Assembly (NCBI RefSeq): GCF_030253575.1
Contig: NC_080568.1
Coordinates: forward strand, 31,275,001 to 31,339,000
From: Rhododendron vialii
Taxonomy: Eukaryota; Streptophyta; Magnoliopsida; Ericales; Ericaceae
Reading direction: 5' to 3'
Length of the DNA stretch: 64,000 bases
The notes under the pieces are model-generated. The model was not told the DNA's origin, ran no database searches, and was given only the letters and a program-made list of their open reading frames with translations. Within the stretch, counting starts at the first letter, position 1. Each line of letters begins with the position of its first letter. Of the stretch, positions 47,301-58,652 are shown piece after piece. The position numbers were made by a program, and so were the translations under genes.

Positions 47301-48818
47301 TTCATGGAGAAGAAAGACTGTGATTCAAAACGGACAGCCAACTTGTGCTTCATTGCAGACAATGATTGTTGCATTCATTTTGAGTGTCTGTTTTATCATT
47401 TCGGCCATCCGGTACTGACATATTTGGTGACTCATGCAGATTCATGTGAGAATGTGGTCATAGAAGATAGTTATATTAGTGTTGGCGATGATGGAATTGC
47501 AATAAAGAGCGGCTGGGATCAGTATGGAATTGCTTATGGTCGACCTTCTGCCAACATTCTCATTCGTAATCTCGTTGTACGCTCTATGGTAAGGTGAGAT
47601 TTCTTCTGTATCATCATTCCATTTTGTCATATGTGTCTGTTTTCTGCACACAAAATCCGGCTTCAAACCATACATCTATATACATGCATTCATTCCCCTG
47701 CACTTGCATGGTTCTCACTTTGGTGCCAACATTTGTCATTTTGTAAATCATGCAATGATGAGTGTAGTCATGCGAACGTCAAGCATGAATCTTGTTTACA
47801 ACAAAGTGGAATAATGGAGATCTTGTACACAATTTGCATTTCCAAATTGTTGGAAGAGGATCTCAAATTCCTCCTCTTGCTGTTCAGCCTGTTCCTTGAG
47901 ACTAGTTGCTACTTGAGGTTTTTTTTTTGGTAAGTTAGTTGCTACCTGAGTTATAACGCATAAGCTCTTAGTTCTGCCATCTTAGAAATGTTACTGGCTA
48001 TTTGCTACTCTTCCAAATTTTTCATGGCCACAATTTGTATTTTGACCTTTGTCACCATTCTTGCATGCTGCTTGAAATTTCCGAATTCCCACAGGGTATT
48101 CTCATTATGCTTTCATGACCTGATTTCCAATTTTCAAGGCATTGGAGGTCTTGGCCTTAAGTGTCTGTATTCTGTAACTGCATCAACAGAAAATTGTTGG
48201 GTAGTAGATACGCATAATCATGAGTTTCTATCAGGCTGTACCCTACCATTTCTTGGATACTTTCTTACTGAAATCAGTGTCAATCTCAACAGTGCGGGAG
48301 TATCGATTGGCAGTGAAATGTCCGGTGGAGTCTCAAATATCACCATGGAGAATCTCCGTGTCTGGAATTCAAGAAGGGCTGTCAGGATTAAGACCAGTCC
48401 TGGTAGGGGTGGCTATGTTCGTGATATAACCTATAAGAACCTGACATTAGATAATGTCAGGGTTGGGATAGTAATAAAAACGGACTACAACGAGCACCCG
48501 GATGAAGGATATGACCCAAAAGCCCTTCCGATCATTGAGAACATAAACTTCATCGGAATTCGTGGTCAAGGAGTTCGCATCCCGGTCCGTATCTATGGTA
48601 GCCAAGAAATTCCTGTGAGGAATGTCACTTTTCGGGACATGTCTGTTGGAATAACATACAAGAAGAAGCGTATCTTCCAGTGTTCTTTTGTTCAAGGCCG
48701 GGTGATTGGAAGCATATTTCCTTCTGCATGTGAGAATTTAGACCTTTACGATGAACAAGGAAGGCTGGTCAAGCAATCCACCTCGCACAACATGACGGAT
48801 ATTGATTATGAAATTTGA
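44368..48818 (+). CDS. Membrane-anchored polygalacturonase-like protein (glycoside hydrolase family 28)
   Basis: Five exons join in frame to 490 aa: 44368-44790, 46124-46244, 46665-46913, 47440-47593, 48293-48818. GH28 enzymes hydrolyse alpha-1,4-galacturonan of cell-wall pectin in a right-handed beta-helix. The N-terminus is basic and His-rich, then has one hydrophobic span at about 29-46, suggesting a type II signal anchor. DFGAVGDGVTVNT opens the fold. The acidic residues are NTDGID (258-263) and DD at 281-282 in VGDDGIAIKSGWD. RIKT is at 347-350. The usual GHG is replaced by SIGSEMSGG (320-328), as in one known plant GH28 clade, so catalytic mode is uncertain. Exon 4 ends at GTAAG before GTGAGA, which restores the MVSAG reading. 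Alternatives are a cell-wall-modifying or inactive member. Confidence 0.93.
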
Positions 48819-49962
48819 GAACAGAAATCATTTGTTCTTGATGGAAGCTCCTGCGACATTCATGACTTTTACTCGCCTATTGAGAGGACTGATGGCTTCG
48901 TTCTACGGTATTCAACGATGTGGAGGTTTGAACAGGTGGAGGAGCATTCAAACTTGAATTAGGGCTGAGTAAAGACTACTTCGAAGAAAGAATTTACGAG
49001 CAAGCGTCCTACATATACTCTCCTGGAGTTTTTCTTTTTTGCCCGAAGGGTAAAAAATGGAAGATGGGACAGGGAGGCAACTCCTGACCAATATCGGCAG
49101 AAAATGATGGTGAATTTGATCAAACCCACGAGTTCCTTTTGTCCCTTTTGCGTCGGCCCGCGTGTGCAGAGAGAGAGAGAGAGAGAGAGTACTTGTGAAT
49201 TTGATCAGTACTTGTGATTTTACATGTTTTTCTCGCGCTGACCTTGGAATTTTGAGTTGTCTGTTGATTCAATTTATAAGTAAGGAACAATCAGCCGAAT
49301 ATAAAATATTGTATATCATCTCAACAGTGAAATTCAGTCTTCATTTTATAAGACTGCATATAATAAGAGAGTAAAACGTGGAGACTTGAGTCGATGTATT
49401 CTCATATAATGATATTTCATGTGATGCAAAATGAAACTGACTATAGCCCCATTTTATGATTTTCCCTGTTCATTTTTTTGGGTCTCTATACACTCCATAA
49501 ATTATCTATGATAAAATTAAGTTGATCGAATGTTATTAATTATCTGAACAAATCAATTTTGTGTAGTAGATTTGTTGAAAACAAATCATATTTTGTGTTG
49601 AAAGCACATCATATTTCAATTAGGCCATTCCATCTTGAATCCGAGAGGGGTTTGAAAATTCCATCCTCGAAAAATTGATTCATTTAACTCAACAGAAGAA
49701 CACAGTGAATCATCTGTTATGGAACGAGGTTTCTTCATCGACAATATTACGAACGATGCATTTATGTGAAACACTACATAGTAGATTTGTTCTAAGAGCA
49801 AGACAACCCTGGAAACAATCAGAATGCAAAAGCACATAACTGATTTGAGAAACACGCTTCGACAACAGAATTTTGTATTACTGATTTCTGAATGGTACTA
49901 GAAAGAGTCTTTTAACTCATAAAATTATTAGCCATGATATCTATTGTACACTAATATCGATT
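48819..49962. other. Convergent 3' ends
   Basis: This interval holds the 3' UTRs of the GH28 gene (+) and the Rossmann-fold gene (-), which face each other. A (GA)n run lies at 49170-49188. I see no other gene. Confidence 0.55.
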
Positions 49963-51502
49963 CTAGACAACTTTGAGTTCTTTTAGCCATGCAGTGTGTA
50001 GCGGGCATGGATCCGGTTTCCCTTCTGTGATTGCCTTTTCGGACAGGGAATACAACCAACCATTTCTCCACTTGAACTGCAGGTATTCAACAGAGTACTT
50101 TAGTCAAAAAAATAGTAATACAATTACCAAGTCACACCATCAGTACTCTGCAAGGATTAAAAGAAAATTTGTTTTTAAGAGTTATTTTGGTTAGCTAGGA
50201 AAAGGATTGTTTTGCAAACATTTCAAAAACAGCTTGAAACAAAATGGAAGGTAAAAAAATAACTGGGGATGTAGGGTATTTCTAAGAGGTGCTGTAACAA
50301 CTCAGTTTTTGTATGTTTCGCAAATTTTTCCGATATGTTTTGTTTTATCTAGATATGTGTCAGTCAAAACATTGGAAACAGATGTATCATGTTGGTCTGC
50401 TAGAAACGGGAAACCTTTTGACCATTTCATGGAAACAGAACGTAATTTTATTCCTTGGTTCTTGGGGATTACACTATTTACCTCCTTAACCGCTGTTGGG
50501 AAGTGAGCAACAGTCCGTGAATAAGCACATAATCTATCTTCCATGCCATTTTCAAAAACTATCCCTTTCTCAGCAGCTGCTGCTGCTGCTAGTTCAGTGA
50601 CGAGGCTACAAACCTGAAAGGATGAAATATCAGTTCGATCAGTCTTAAGTTCTTAACTTCCAGTTGGTTATGTACTTACATTTTGCCTAACCAGCAGCGT
50701 ATGGACCAGAAACAGTAGGATGAATTTGAACAAAAGTAAACAGGTGACACAAAAGTTGACAAGCAGGGCAAAAGGTGATTCAGCCCAAATTGTATAAACG
50801 GGTTCCAAGTAATCCGAAACCAGCCACCCAACTGAAAATTCCTTTGCCAAAAGCAAAGAAAGTTAAATATCATTGTCGTTTCAAGAGGTTAAAGTTTTTG
50901 TCCACAAAATAGATTTTGTTTGAGCATACAAACAATGTTGAAGTTGTACTTACAAGGCTTCTAATAAAGTTCCTAGCATGACCACCAAATAAAGTTTCTA
51001 GTTTGACCTCCAGATACAAGTAGACACCTTCCAAAATCGGTATAAAAAAAAACATGTAACACGCAAAATCTTAACACAAGAAGGAATTTTAAATACTGTT
51101 TCTTCACGCTTTGAAGATTTAAGCAGTTGCCTTACCTCGGAGCGAAATTCCTTCTCAACAACACCAACAGTTGCTCCAGGATGAAGTGCCCCAACTAGCA
51201 TGAATGCCGATATCCATATAAGTTTCTCCAGCATCTGCTTCTGAAAAGCATCCTTGTCAAGGACCTAGTATGTATCACCAAAAATTGAATGGATTTTTTA
51301 AAACACGAATCTTTTATCTGACATAACTAAAATAAAGATAACTCTGCCTCCTACTCTTGTCTAGTAGCATACATACTCTCAATTTGGTCTCCACAAAAGT
51401 TGGAGATATACATGTTTCACAAGGAAAAAAAATAAAGGCTTTTTGGAAGCGATATGCGTGTACAAGAAAAGATACACACATAAATGATAGAATATATGAC
51501 CC

Positions 51503-51544
<42 letters not shown>

Positions 51545-53349
51545 TTCCTCTTGCTAGTAAACTACCAAAGGAAAAGGGAGACCAAGTCCCTTTCTGGTGA
51601 AAAGAGAGAGAGAGAGATGGATTCCTCTTGCTAGTAAACCACCAAAGGAAAAGGGAGACCAAGTCCCTTTCTGTTTTTCACCAGCAAACTACAAATATGT
51701 AAAGATCCAAGAAAGAAAATATTTGGCATGTAATGGAATGCCAGGAGGAGTATCACGCTTTTACATGCACTACCTCAAACCATGTTTGAAGATACTCTTA
51801 AGCTTCCATAAAACACATAGCTGTCAGATTATTCTTAGTTACTCCTAAACTGAAGCCATTACTGCTGCCCATAACCTAGTCTCGAGTTCTTGATTACTTC
51901 TATGATACAAAACTCATGCGTTACCTTGCAAGAAAGGCCTCCAGCATGTAATCTTGCTGCCACCGCAGATGCCCATTTCCCAAAAGCAGCAGTCAAGCCT
52001 TCGGGATTAGTATCTGTTTTTCCGTCAATAGGAGGTTCGCCAAGCTTTGATATGGCAAAGTATGCCAAAACTTGGTCTGCATCACCCAAACCTTTACTAT
52101 GAAACCACGGCTCCAGCATTCCATTCTGGAAGAATACCAAATCTGCTATATTGTTAATATGCATCGCAAGAAAGACTCATCAACAACCCATATAGCTAAT
52201 ACAATTTTGCATATTCGACATATTGTATTGCACTGCTCTGATATATCATGCCATTCAAGTCAAGAATGAGATTACTGCAAGTAGCAAAATGACACCGTGT
52301 TCCACAAAAGTGTTTTTTTTTTTTTTTGAAGGAAATGAAAATGAAATTTCAATCACAGAACATCATTGACAAGTTACCTGCATGAGCTTAGGCCTATCAT
52401 AACTACATAAATTCAATTCCCAATACATCAATCCAATCCACCTCAAAAATTGGTATACCCTCATATACGAAAGGAAGTTCGCATCTTATTACTTTCTTCT
52501 GTTTCAGTGTTCCCAACTGTGAAAAATGCAACCTAAGAGTATCTCTAATGGATTTACCCCACATCCCATTTGATCACTAAACGACAATGGGTGGCTAAAT
52601 CCATTGACAATACATTGAATCTTATGCTAAATTTTGATATAGAGGCCTTCTTTTTCCTCCTGACAGGCCCACATTAAATTGTTGAAGCCATATTTTTCCC
52701 TCTCATGACCATTCATAGGACAGACATTCGCAAAGTGGCATTTTGGCACTCTCGCTAGCCAAAGAATGACCATGGCATTGCCGTTATTTAGGCTCTAAAC
52801 AATGGAAATGTTCCATCGAGACATTACCCAAATGGCAATATTGGATTACACACCACGCTGTTATTGAGGCTCTAATCTACCTAAATTTCAAAGCTAAAAA
52901 ACCCACCAAAAAAACATTACACAGAACAATAACGACAAAATCAAATCCAAAAAGCCCAAAATCTATCCAAGAAAGATCAAGAATTTGCTGCGTGTAATCA
53001 ATCAGGCGGCTAGAATAGTACCGCTCCATCGAGACTGAGGAGTGGATTGAAGAACGGCTTCAAGATCATCGTTCCTCGTGCAAATCAATATGGGCCCAGC
53101 AAAATCCAACGGCACAGGCTCCCCTCTCCTCACCAAAACATCATCGCCGTTTCCCATTTCCTGCAACGCCCTCCCGACCCTTCCGCCGCCGACTATGACG
53201 GCGGGTACTACCTTGGCGGCGGAGGCGGCGGCCATGGTAGTTGGTGATGAAGATGAAGCTCTGATTTTGAAGGTGCAAGCAAATCTTGAAATGGGACTAG
53301 TGTAGAAGTAGCAAAGGGGAGAAGTGGAGGGGGTAATTGTTGATGCCAT
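49963..53349 (-). CDS. Ketopantoate-reductase-like Rossmann-fold protein, probably plastid-targeted
   Basis: Five exons join in frame to 306 aa: 53022-53349, 51925-52142, 51136-51264, 50482-50613, 49963-50076. The Ser/Thr-rich N-terminus (about 1-45) resembles a chloroplast transit peptide. VIVGGGRVGRAL (51-62) is a GxGxxG dinucleotide-binding loop. VFFQNGMLEPW follows at the second exon, then a helical domain with LEKLIWISAFMLVGALHPG, and RLCAYSRTVAHFPTAVKE. The order, a Rossmann domain then a helical domain, resembles ApbA/PanE-type reductases, but I cannot identify the substrate, and plant homologues are mostly uncharacterised. The C-terminus ends HTAWLKELKVV. Intron 2 contains a recent tandem duplication. 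The NAD(P)-binding call is fairly sure; the pantoate link is only an analogy. Confidence 0.85.
51481..51680. repeat. GA microsatellite with 77-bp tandem duplication
   Basis: A (GA)n run at about 51505-51540 leads into TGGATTCCTCTTGCTAGTAA at 51541. The same text recurs at 51618, again after a short GA run. The unit is 77 bp and the copies differ at one or two bases. It lies in intron 2 of the Rossmann-fold gene. Confidence 0.88.
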
Positions 53350-53789
53350 GGCTAGATTGAGAGAGCCAAGGCCACAGCTTCTGGGTCATTTTTTTCTCCT
53401 GTTTTGGTTTGTTTGGTGGTGAAGAGTGTGCAAATAGAGCCACTCATATCTAGCATGGTCCATAATCTATCCAATGACAGGTCTACCGTCCAGGTGTCCA
53501 CTAGCTGAAGCTCCATGTATAAACTGCCTCCACAACAGTTGATAGTACGTAGAAGGTTCAAAACATTTCTGTTTGGTTTAGATTTTGCTTAAAAATTTTC
53601 AAAATAATGAATAGAGAAAGATAAATTAAAAAAATTCATTGAAAATTGTGCGTAAAAATTTTAAAATCTCAAAACAAACAAGATCTAAATCAGATGAACA
53701 TTTAGACCCTCTTTGATAGCAGGTTTGGAGGGTGGAATACGATTGTGAATTCTGTGGGGCATCCAAAAATCTTGTTTGGCAATGCCATG
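53350..53789. other. Promoter region of the Rossmann-fold gene
   Basis: This is the upstream flank of the minus-strand gene. No specific regulatory element can be named with confidence. Confidence 0.35.
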
Positions 53790-54045
53790 CCATGCCATGG
53801 AGTTGAGTTTTGTTTATCATACACTTAAGAGAGTGAACATTATCTTTATTTCTATTGGTTAAAATAGTGTGGATCCCACCAAAAGTGATGTCATGCTTAC
53901 CAAAAAGTATATTGTATGATAAGCATGACATCACTTTGTGGTAAAATCCACATCATCTCAACCAATAGTAAAGAAATAGGAAGGAGGATAGTGTTCATCA
54001 TTTTTTAAGGAGGGTGAACAAAATTGCCATGGGATTGTAAATCCC
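53790..54045. mobile_element. Fold-back MITE, family uncertain
   Basis: The arms at about 53831-53900 and 53920-53998 are inverse copies: AAAGTGATGTCATGCTTA mirrors TAAGCATGACATCACTTT, and TTTCTATTGGTT mirrors AACCAATAGTAAAG. The loop is about 20 bp. Outer parts mirror more weakly, and I could not set the termini or a target duplication. It is non-coding. Confidence 0.65.
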
Positions 54046-54164
54046 ACGACTTCACCTGATTAGCCATTCCAAGGGAGAATAATTTTGTTCACTTTCTTTC
54101 AAGTAAGGTATATATTACCATCCTTGTGATTGGTGTAAATTATGTAGATTCCACCACAAACAAA

Positions 54165-54452
54165 GGGGGCGTTTCCAAAAGTGAGTAAGTTTTTAGAATG
54201 AATTTGTTGCAATCAAATTGTTAAACGTTTTCGATAGTGAATAAGTTGTTGCGAAATATTAAGTCGTTTTCGATAGTGAATAATTGTGGATGGTTTGTGA
54301 GTATAATTACTGTAGCAAAAATAATTTTTGTTAACAAATTGTTAGTTTTGGAAAATAACTTGATAAAATGCCAAAACTTATTAACTTGTGCGAACGATAT
54401 GGGAAAAATGCCTACGTTTTTTTTTTTGTTTTTTGTCTTAGAAAACGCCCCC
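54165..54452. mobile_element. Tourist-like MITE (PIF/Harbinger)
   Basis: The ends GGGGGCGTTTCC and, inverted, GGGGGCGTTTTC match the Tourist style. The right flank is TAA, but the left flank is AAA, so the expected 3-bp duplication is imperfect. A segment with GTTTTCGATAGTGAATAA is repeated inside. There is no coding potential. Confidence 0.65.
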
Positions 54453-55149
54453 TAACTCTTTATGATCAAAAAGTTCTGAAACCCTATACAATTTTCACAA
54501 ATCATATGGAGAATAATGTTCAACTTTTTAGGAGGGTGAACAAAATTATTCTCCATATATGACACAAATGTCCACTGTATATGTTGAATGGAGACTGCCC
54601 AAAAAAAACCCAAATATCTCTCTTCTCTCTCTCTCTCTCTCTCACTAAATGTTTAATGGATAGTGATGAAAATAGATTTTTTTGGGAAGGCGATGAAAAT
54701 AGACTACTTGAATAAGTTTTAGGCTGGTAGAGAAAAATAAAACGTTGATATTGTGAGAGGCCCATGACTGTTAATTTGTTTAGTATCGTGGTGAAAGACA
54801 GTAATTTCATAACATATATTAATATATACTCTCTCCGTTCCAATTTATTTATCCAGTTTTGAGAACCCAACTTCTTTAAGAAATATAACAATTGTTTTTC
54901 ACACATTACTGTGGACCGGTGGGGGAGAACCCCACAACTCTTTCCGGACTTTCTCTCACTCTATCAATCTCTCTCCCCCCCACTCTGCTTCAGAGTTCGT
55001 TCCACTTTTCTTTCTTCAAAAATAAGAATTTATTCTTGTTTTACGAGATACGTCATTCTCTAACATCACATTTTATTTAAAAAATAAGTACTTATTATTT
55101 GCTTAAAAATTAAGCCACGCTTATTGGCATTTTTATGTCCAATAAGCCA

Positions 55150-55456
55150 GGGTCTTTCGGCCTAATAAGATAAATGACTTTTTTTTGTCTTTATTTAAAT
55201 TTTTTTCACATTTGTTAGCTTTTCGTCAAATTTTTGTGAATATCTAAAAACTAAAAAATTACAATCGAAATCAATTTTTTTTTGAGTAAAGCTGAAAAAA
55301 TTAGCTTATTTTTGTCTTTACTCAAAAAATTTAGATTTTGATAATATTTTTTTACCTTTTAAATTATTATCGTCTTGATGAAACAATAATTCTTAAAAAA
55401 TTAACAAAAAATTAATAATTGAAAAAATAAGCTATTTGGCTTATAAGGCCGAACAG
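55150..55456. mobile_element. Possible AT-rich MITE
   Basis: The left end GGTCTTTCGGCCTAATAAG mirrors the right end, whose inverse is CTGTTCGGCCTTATAAGCC. The interior is very AT-rich with partial self-complementarity. No clear target duplication is seen. It lies in the promoter of the NB-LRR gene. Confidence 0.45.
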
Positions 55457-55710
55457 TTAATAATCCCCAATTATTGGCTGGCTAAAATAATGATACGTGT
55501 CAAAGCTCAAGGCATGCAAGATGACCAAAACACCCCTCCAGCCGGAACAAATTCCTTTTCAATCCCAACCCTATCCTTTTCAATTCGTTCCCAATCGTAC
55601 ACCACACAAACCCACAAATTCGTTCCTCACCGACAGCCCACAATCCCTCCTCTAGTCTAGATCTGCAATCATCAATCAACTATAACTCCCTTCTACCTCT
55701 TCAATCCGCT

Positions 55711-55733
55711 GAGAGAGAGAGAGAGAGAGAGAG
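55711..55733 (+). repeat. GA microsatellite abutting the NB-LRR start codon
   Basis: A run of about eleven GA repeats forms the last bases of the leader, directly before the ATG at 55734. Length changes here would alter leader length but not the protein. Confidence 0.9.
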
Positions 55734-58592
55734 ATGGGTGATATTGCTGTTAATATTTTTTTGGAAACCTTGAAACAGCTTATAACGAACTCCAAGCTCG
55801 TTTTAATCATAGGCGAGAAACATCAACTTCAATCTCTTGAGATGGAGATAATGTACCTGAGAGAGTTCCTCAAAATTACGGAGAAGAAACGCAACGAGCA
55901 TATAGAAGTGATGAATCTGGTAAGGCAGATCAGAGGCGTGGTATTTGAATCAGAGAACACCGTTGAATTGTTTGTATGTCGTGCTTACAAGCAGGATGAT
56001 CTTTCCCTAGACCTTGAAAGTGTCAAAAAGGAGATCAAGACTCTTACGGCTAAGGTGAAGCAGATGTACGATGAGAATATGTATGACATTAACGGAACAA
56101 CGGTCAAAGAACTCAAGCACTCGTTTACTGGATCAGGTATTATTGGAACATATTCTCAAAATTTCAAAATTAGTAAATTTGAATAGACTTTAGTTTTTGT
56201 ATGTTTTTAGTTTCAATCTCTGCCGTACGTGTTCTACACAACGAAATTAATTATGTTATTTTATGGTTGATGTTAATGTCATAGCCCATTAACTACTGTA
56301 AAACATAAGAAAGACCACGGTTTTAGCTTTAGCCGTGATCTTTGTATTTTTATCTCGGTTTTCAAACTTTGACCAAACAAGCTTGCAGTGCTATAATATC
56401 ACCCACCATATACGGCAGTAACCAAATCAAAGCACTCATTAGGATGTAATACATATGACAAATAAGACTAAAAAGCTATACCAATATCTTTAGAATTAAT
56501 CATATCTCTGCACGCATGAGTCAAGCACAAACTTTCCTTCCTGTCTTTGTGTCCACAATATGCGTTCTACAGACAGTGAATCATCGTGAAAAGAATTGGA
56601 AAGATTATTGAGTAATAAACAATAACGTTTGTAGGAAACTTTCAAATTAAACCCAAATCAGATTAATCACTAAATTGAAGAGCCTCTAGATTTATCTCCT
56701 CGTCAGCCTTATTCGGCAATTAAGGAAACTAAATGAACTAATCGTAAATCAAACAAAAGAAGTTGTTACAGCTGCTAGAAGCTCAATATATATACCAGTA
56801 TAATCAAATATACGTACCAGACTCAAACCATTTTTGAAGAAGAAGAGAAATAAGAGGAAACTTACATGTAATTTAGAACTGTTCAACATATTTAATTCAT
56901 ACGAAAAAGTTTACCCACCTACAGGGCCGGCCCAAGGATTTTTAGTGTCCAAGGCCTAGTAAAAAAAAGTGTGCCCTTACTTTAGTTAGTTAGTTACAAT
57001 GAACTGATTGCCATCGATTTACCTTGGCGTGTACCACTGTTCTTCGAGTTTTGTAGTGCGCGTTGATCTTTTTCTCTTGATTTTGCCGAGATCGTTAAGT
57101 TTTTTGGCAGAAACGATTTTGGGGAGGTGTTATTCAGTGGTTTGGGGGAAATGATTTCGGGAATTTAGTGGGTTGGGAACTTGGGTTTATGTGATGGTGG
57201 GTTGAGCTAACTCATAACCTCTAATTGGACATTTTTTTCATTCTATTGAGCTTAAAAGAGTCATACTCAAACCCAAAAAGTGAAAATATTAGAATGCCCT
57301 TAAAAATTGAAATTTTGGAATGCCCAAGACCTAGGTCTCTTGGACCTTGGGGTTGGGCCGGCCATGCCCACCTATATTGTACAATTCGCACTTTATCGAG
57401 CAATTTTAATCCCAAAAAAACCTTCATACCCTACCAAACAGCTGTGGTGTATGCTAGAAAGTGAAGACATGTCGTAGAGACCCAGGTCAATCCAACTATT
57501 CTAGGATTCGTCTCCTGCAAAAGGCAATGCAAGACATAACTTGCTGCCTTTACCTTGTTTGAGCAGCCCAATTCCTTACTGATGCCGTCCTATATATATG
57601 TACGAGCAGCCCCTTTAATTGATTCCATCCCTTGCCAAAGTGGATGCCCTAATAAGACCAAATTAACTTAGTCCTTGGTAACTACGTGCAAGTCAGGTAT
57701 ACACTGCACGACTAAATTCTCTTCTCCAAGGGGATTAACTTTATACAATCTAGGGCAGCAATTGAATACAACAGCAAAATAATTTCTTGTCATATTCTAC
57801 TCAACATACATATGATATTGGAGGTTTAAGCCTCCAAATACCTACGGCACAAAATCAAGCATAATACTTTGTTTTGATAGGCTCAAGCATAATATTTCAA
57901 GTAACAAACAAATAGACTTAGCGATGATAAGTTAGGAGGCGCTTTTGTGAACATTTAGGCACCCATCACAAATCGACTAGCTTGCACCCCTATACTTGAC
58001 ATCAACAAATCATAATCAAATGTGAGAGTAACAAAAAAAATATTGACAAATAGTTGCTGATCAATAGAAAAAGATAGTACACTAATCCACAAACCTTTGG
58101 CAAGTGTTACTCAAATTCTATCTTAGCAGAGGGAACATTTTTAATTGCAACCAATGTTACAACTCAAAAAAGCTAAAACAACACATAGTCAAAAAAGCTA
58201 ACCTATGCTCACATTCATATATTTGTGTGTATATATATATATCAGTGCGATCCCCTAAGGGATCCATGACAGTTTTATGGTGCAGACCTCACCTTCCCGA
58301 TCGAATTTCGATGATCCGAGCCGCTTAAAGTGATCAGAACGTGATTTTAAGGGTATTCGCGAGAAATTAGCAAAAAAAAGATTGAGAAGGGCTTGATCGG
58401 AGCAGTTTTCATTGAACGGTTCAATAAAAAACTGCTCAAATCAAGTTCTTCCTAGTCATTTTTTTTGCTAATTTCTTGAGGGTACTCTTAAAATCACGTT
58501 CTGTATACTTTGAGCGGCTCGGATAATCAAAATTTGCTTGGGAAAGGGGAGGTCCGCACGGTAGACCGGTAAGAGATACCTCACTGGATAAT

Positions 58593-58652
<60 letters not shown>

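Noticed and set aside
50668..50873. Hydrophobic minus-strand frames as an extra exon of the Rossmann-fold gene
   Set aside because: The conserved reading passes directly from FRSE (exon 3) to VCSLVTELAA (exon 4) in phase; an inserted exon would break it.
54831..54900. Stowaway-like end CTCTCTCCGTTCCAATT
   Set aside because: Only one end is present; no matching inverted end or paired TA flank was found nearby.
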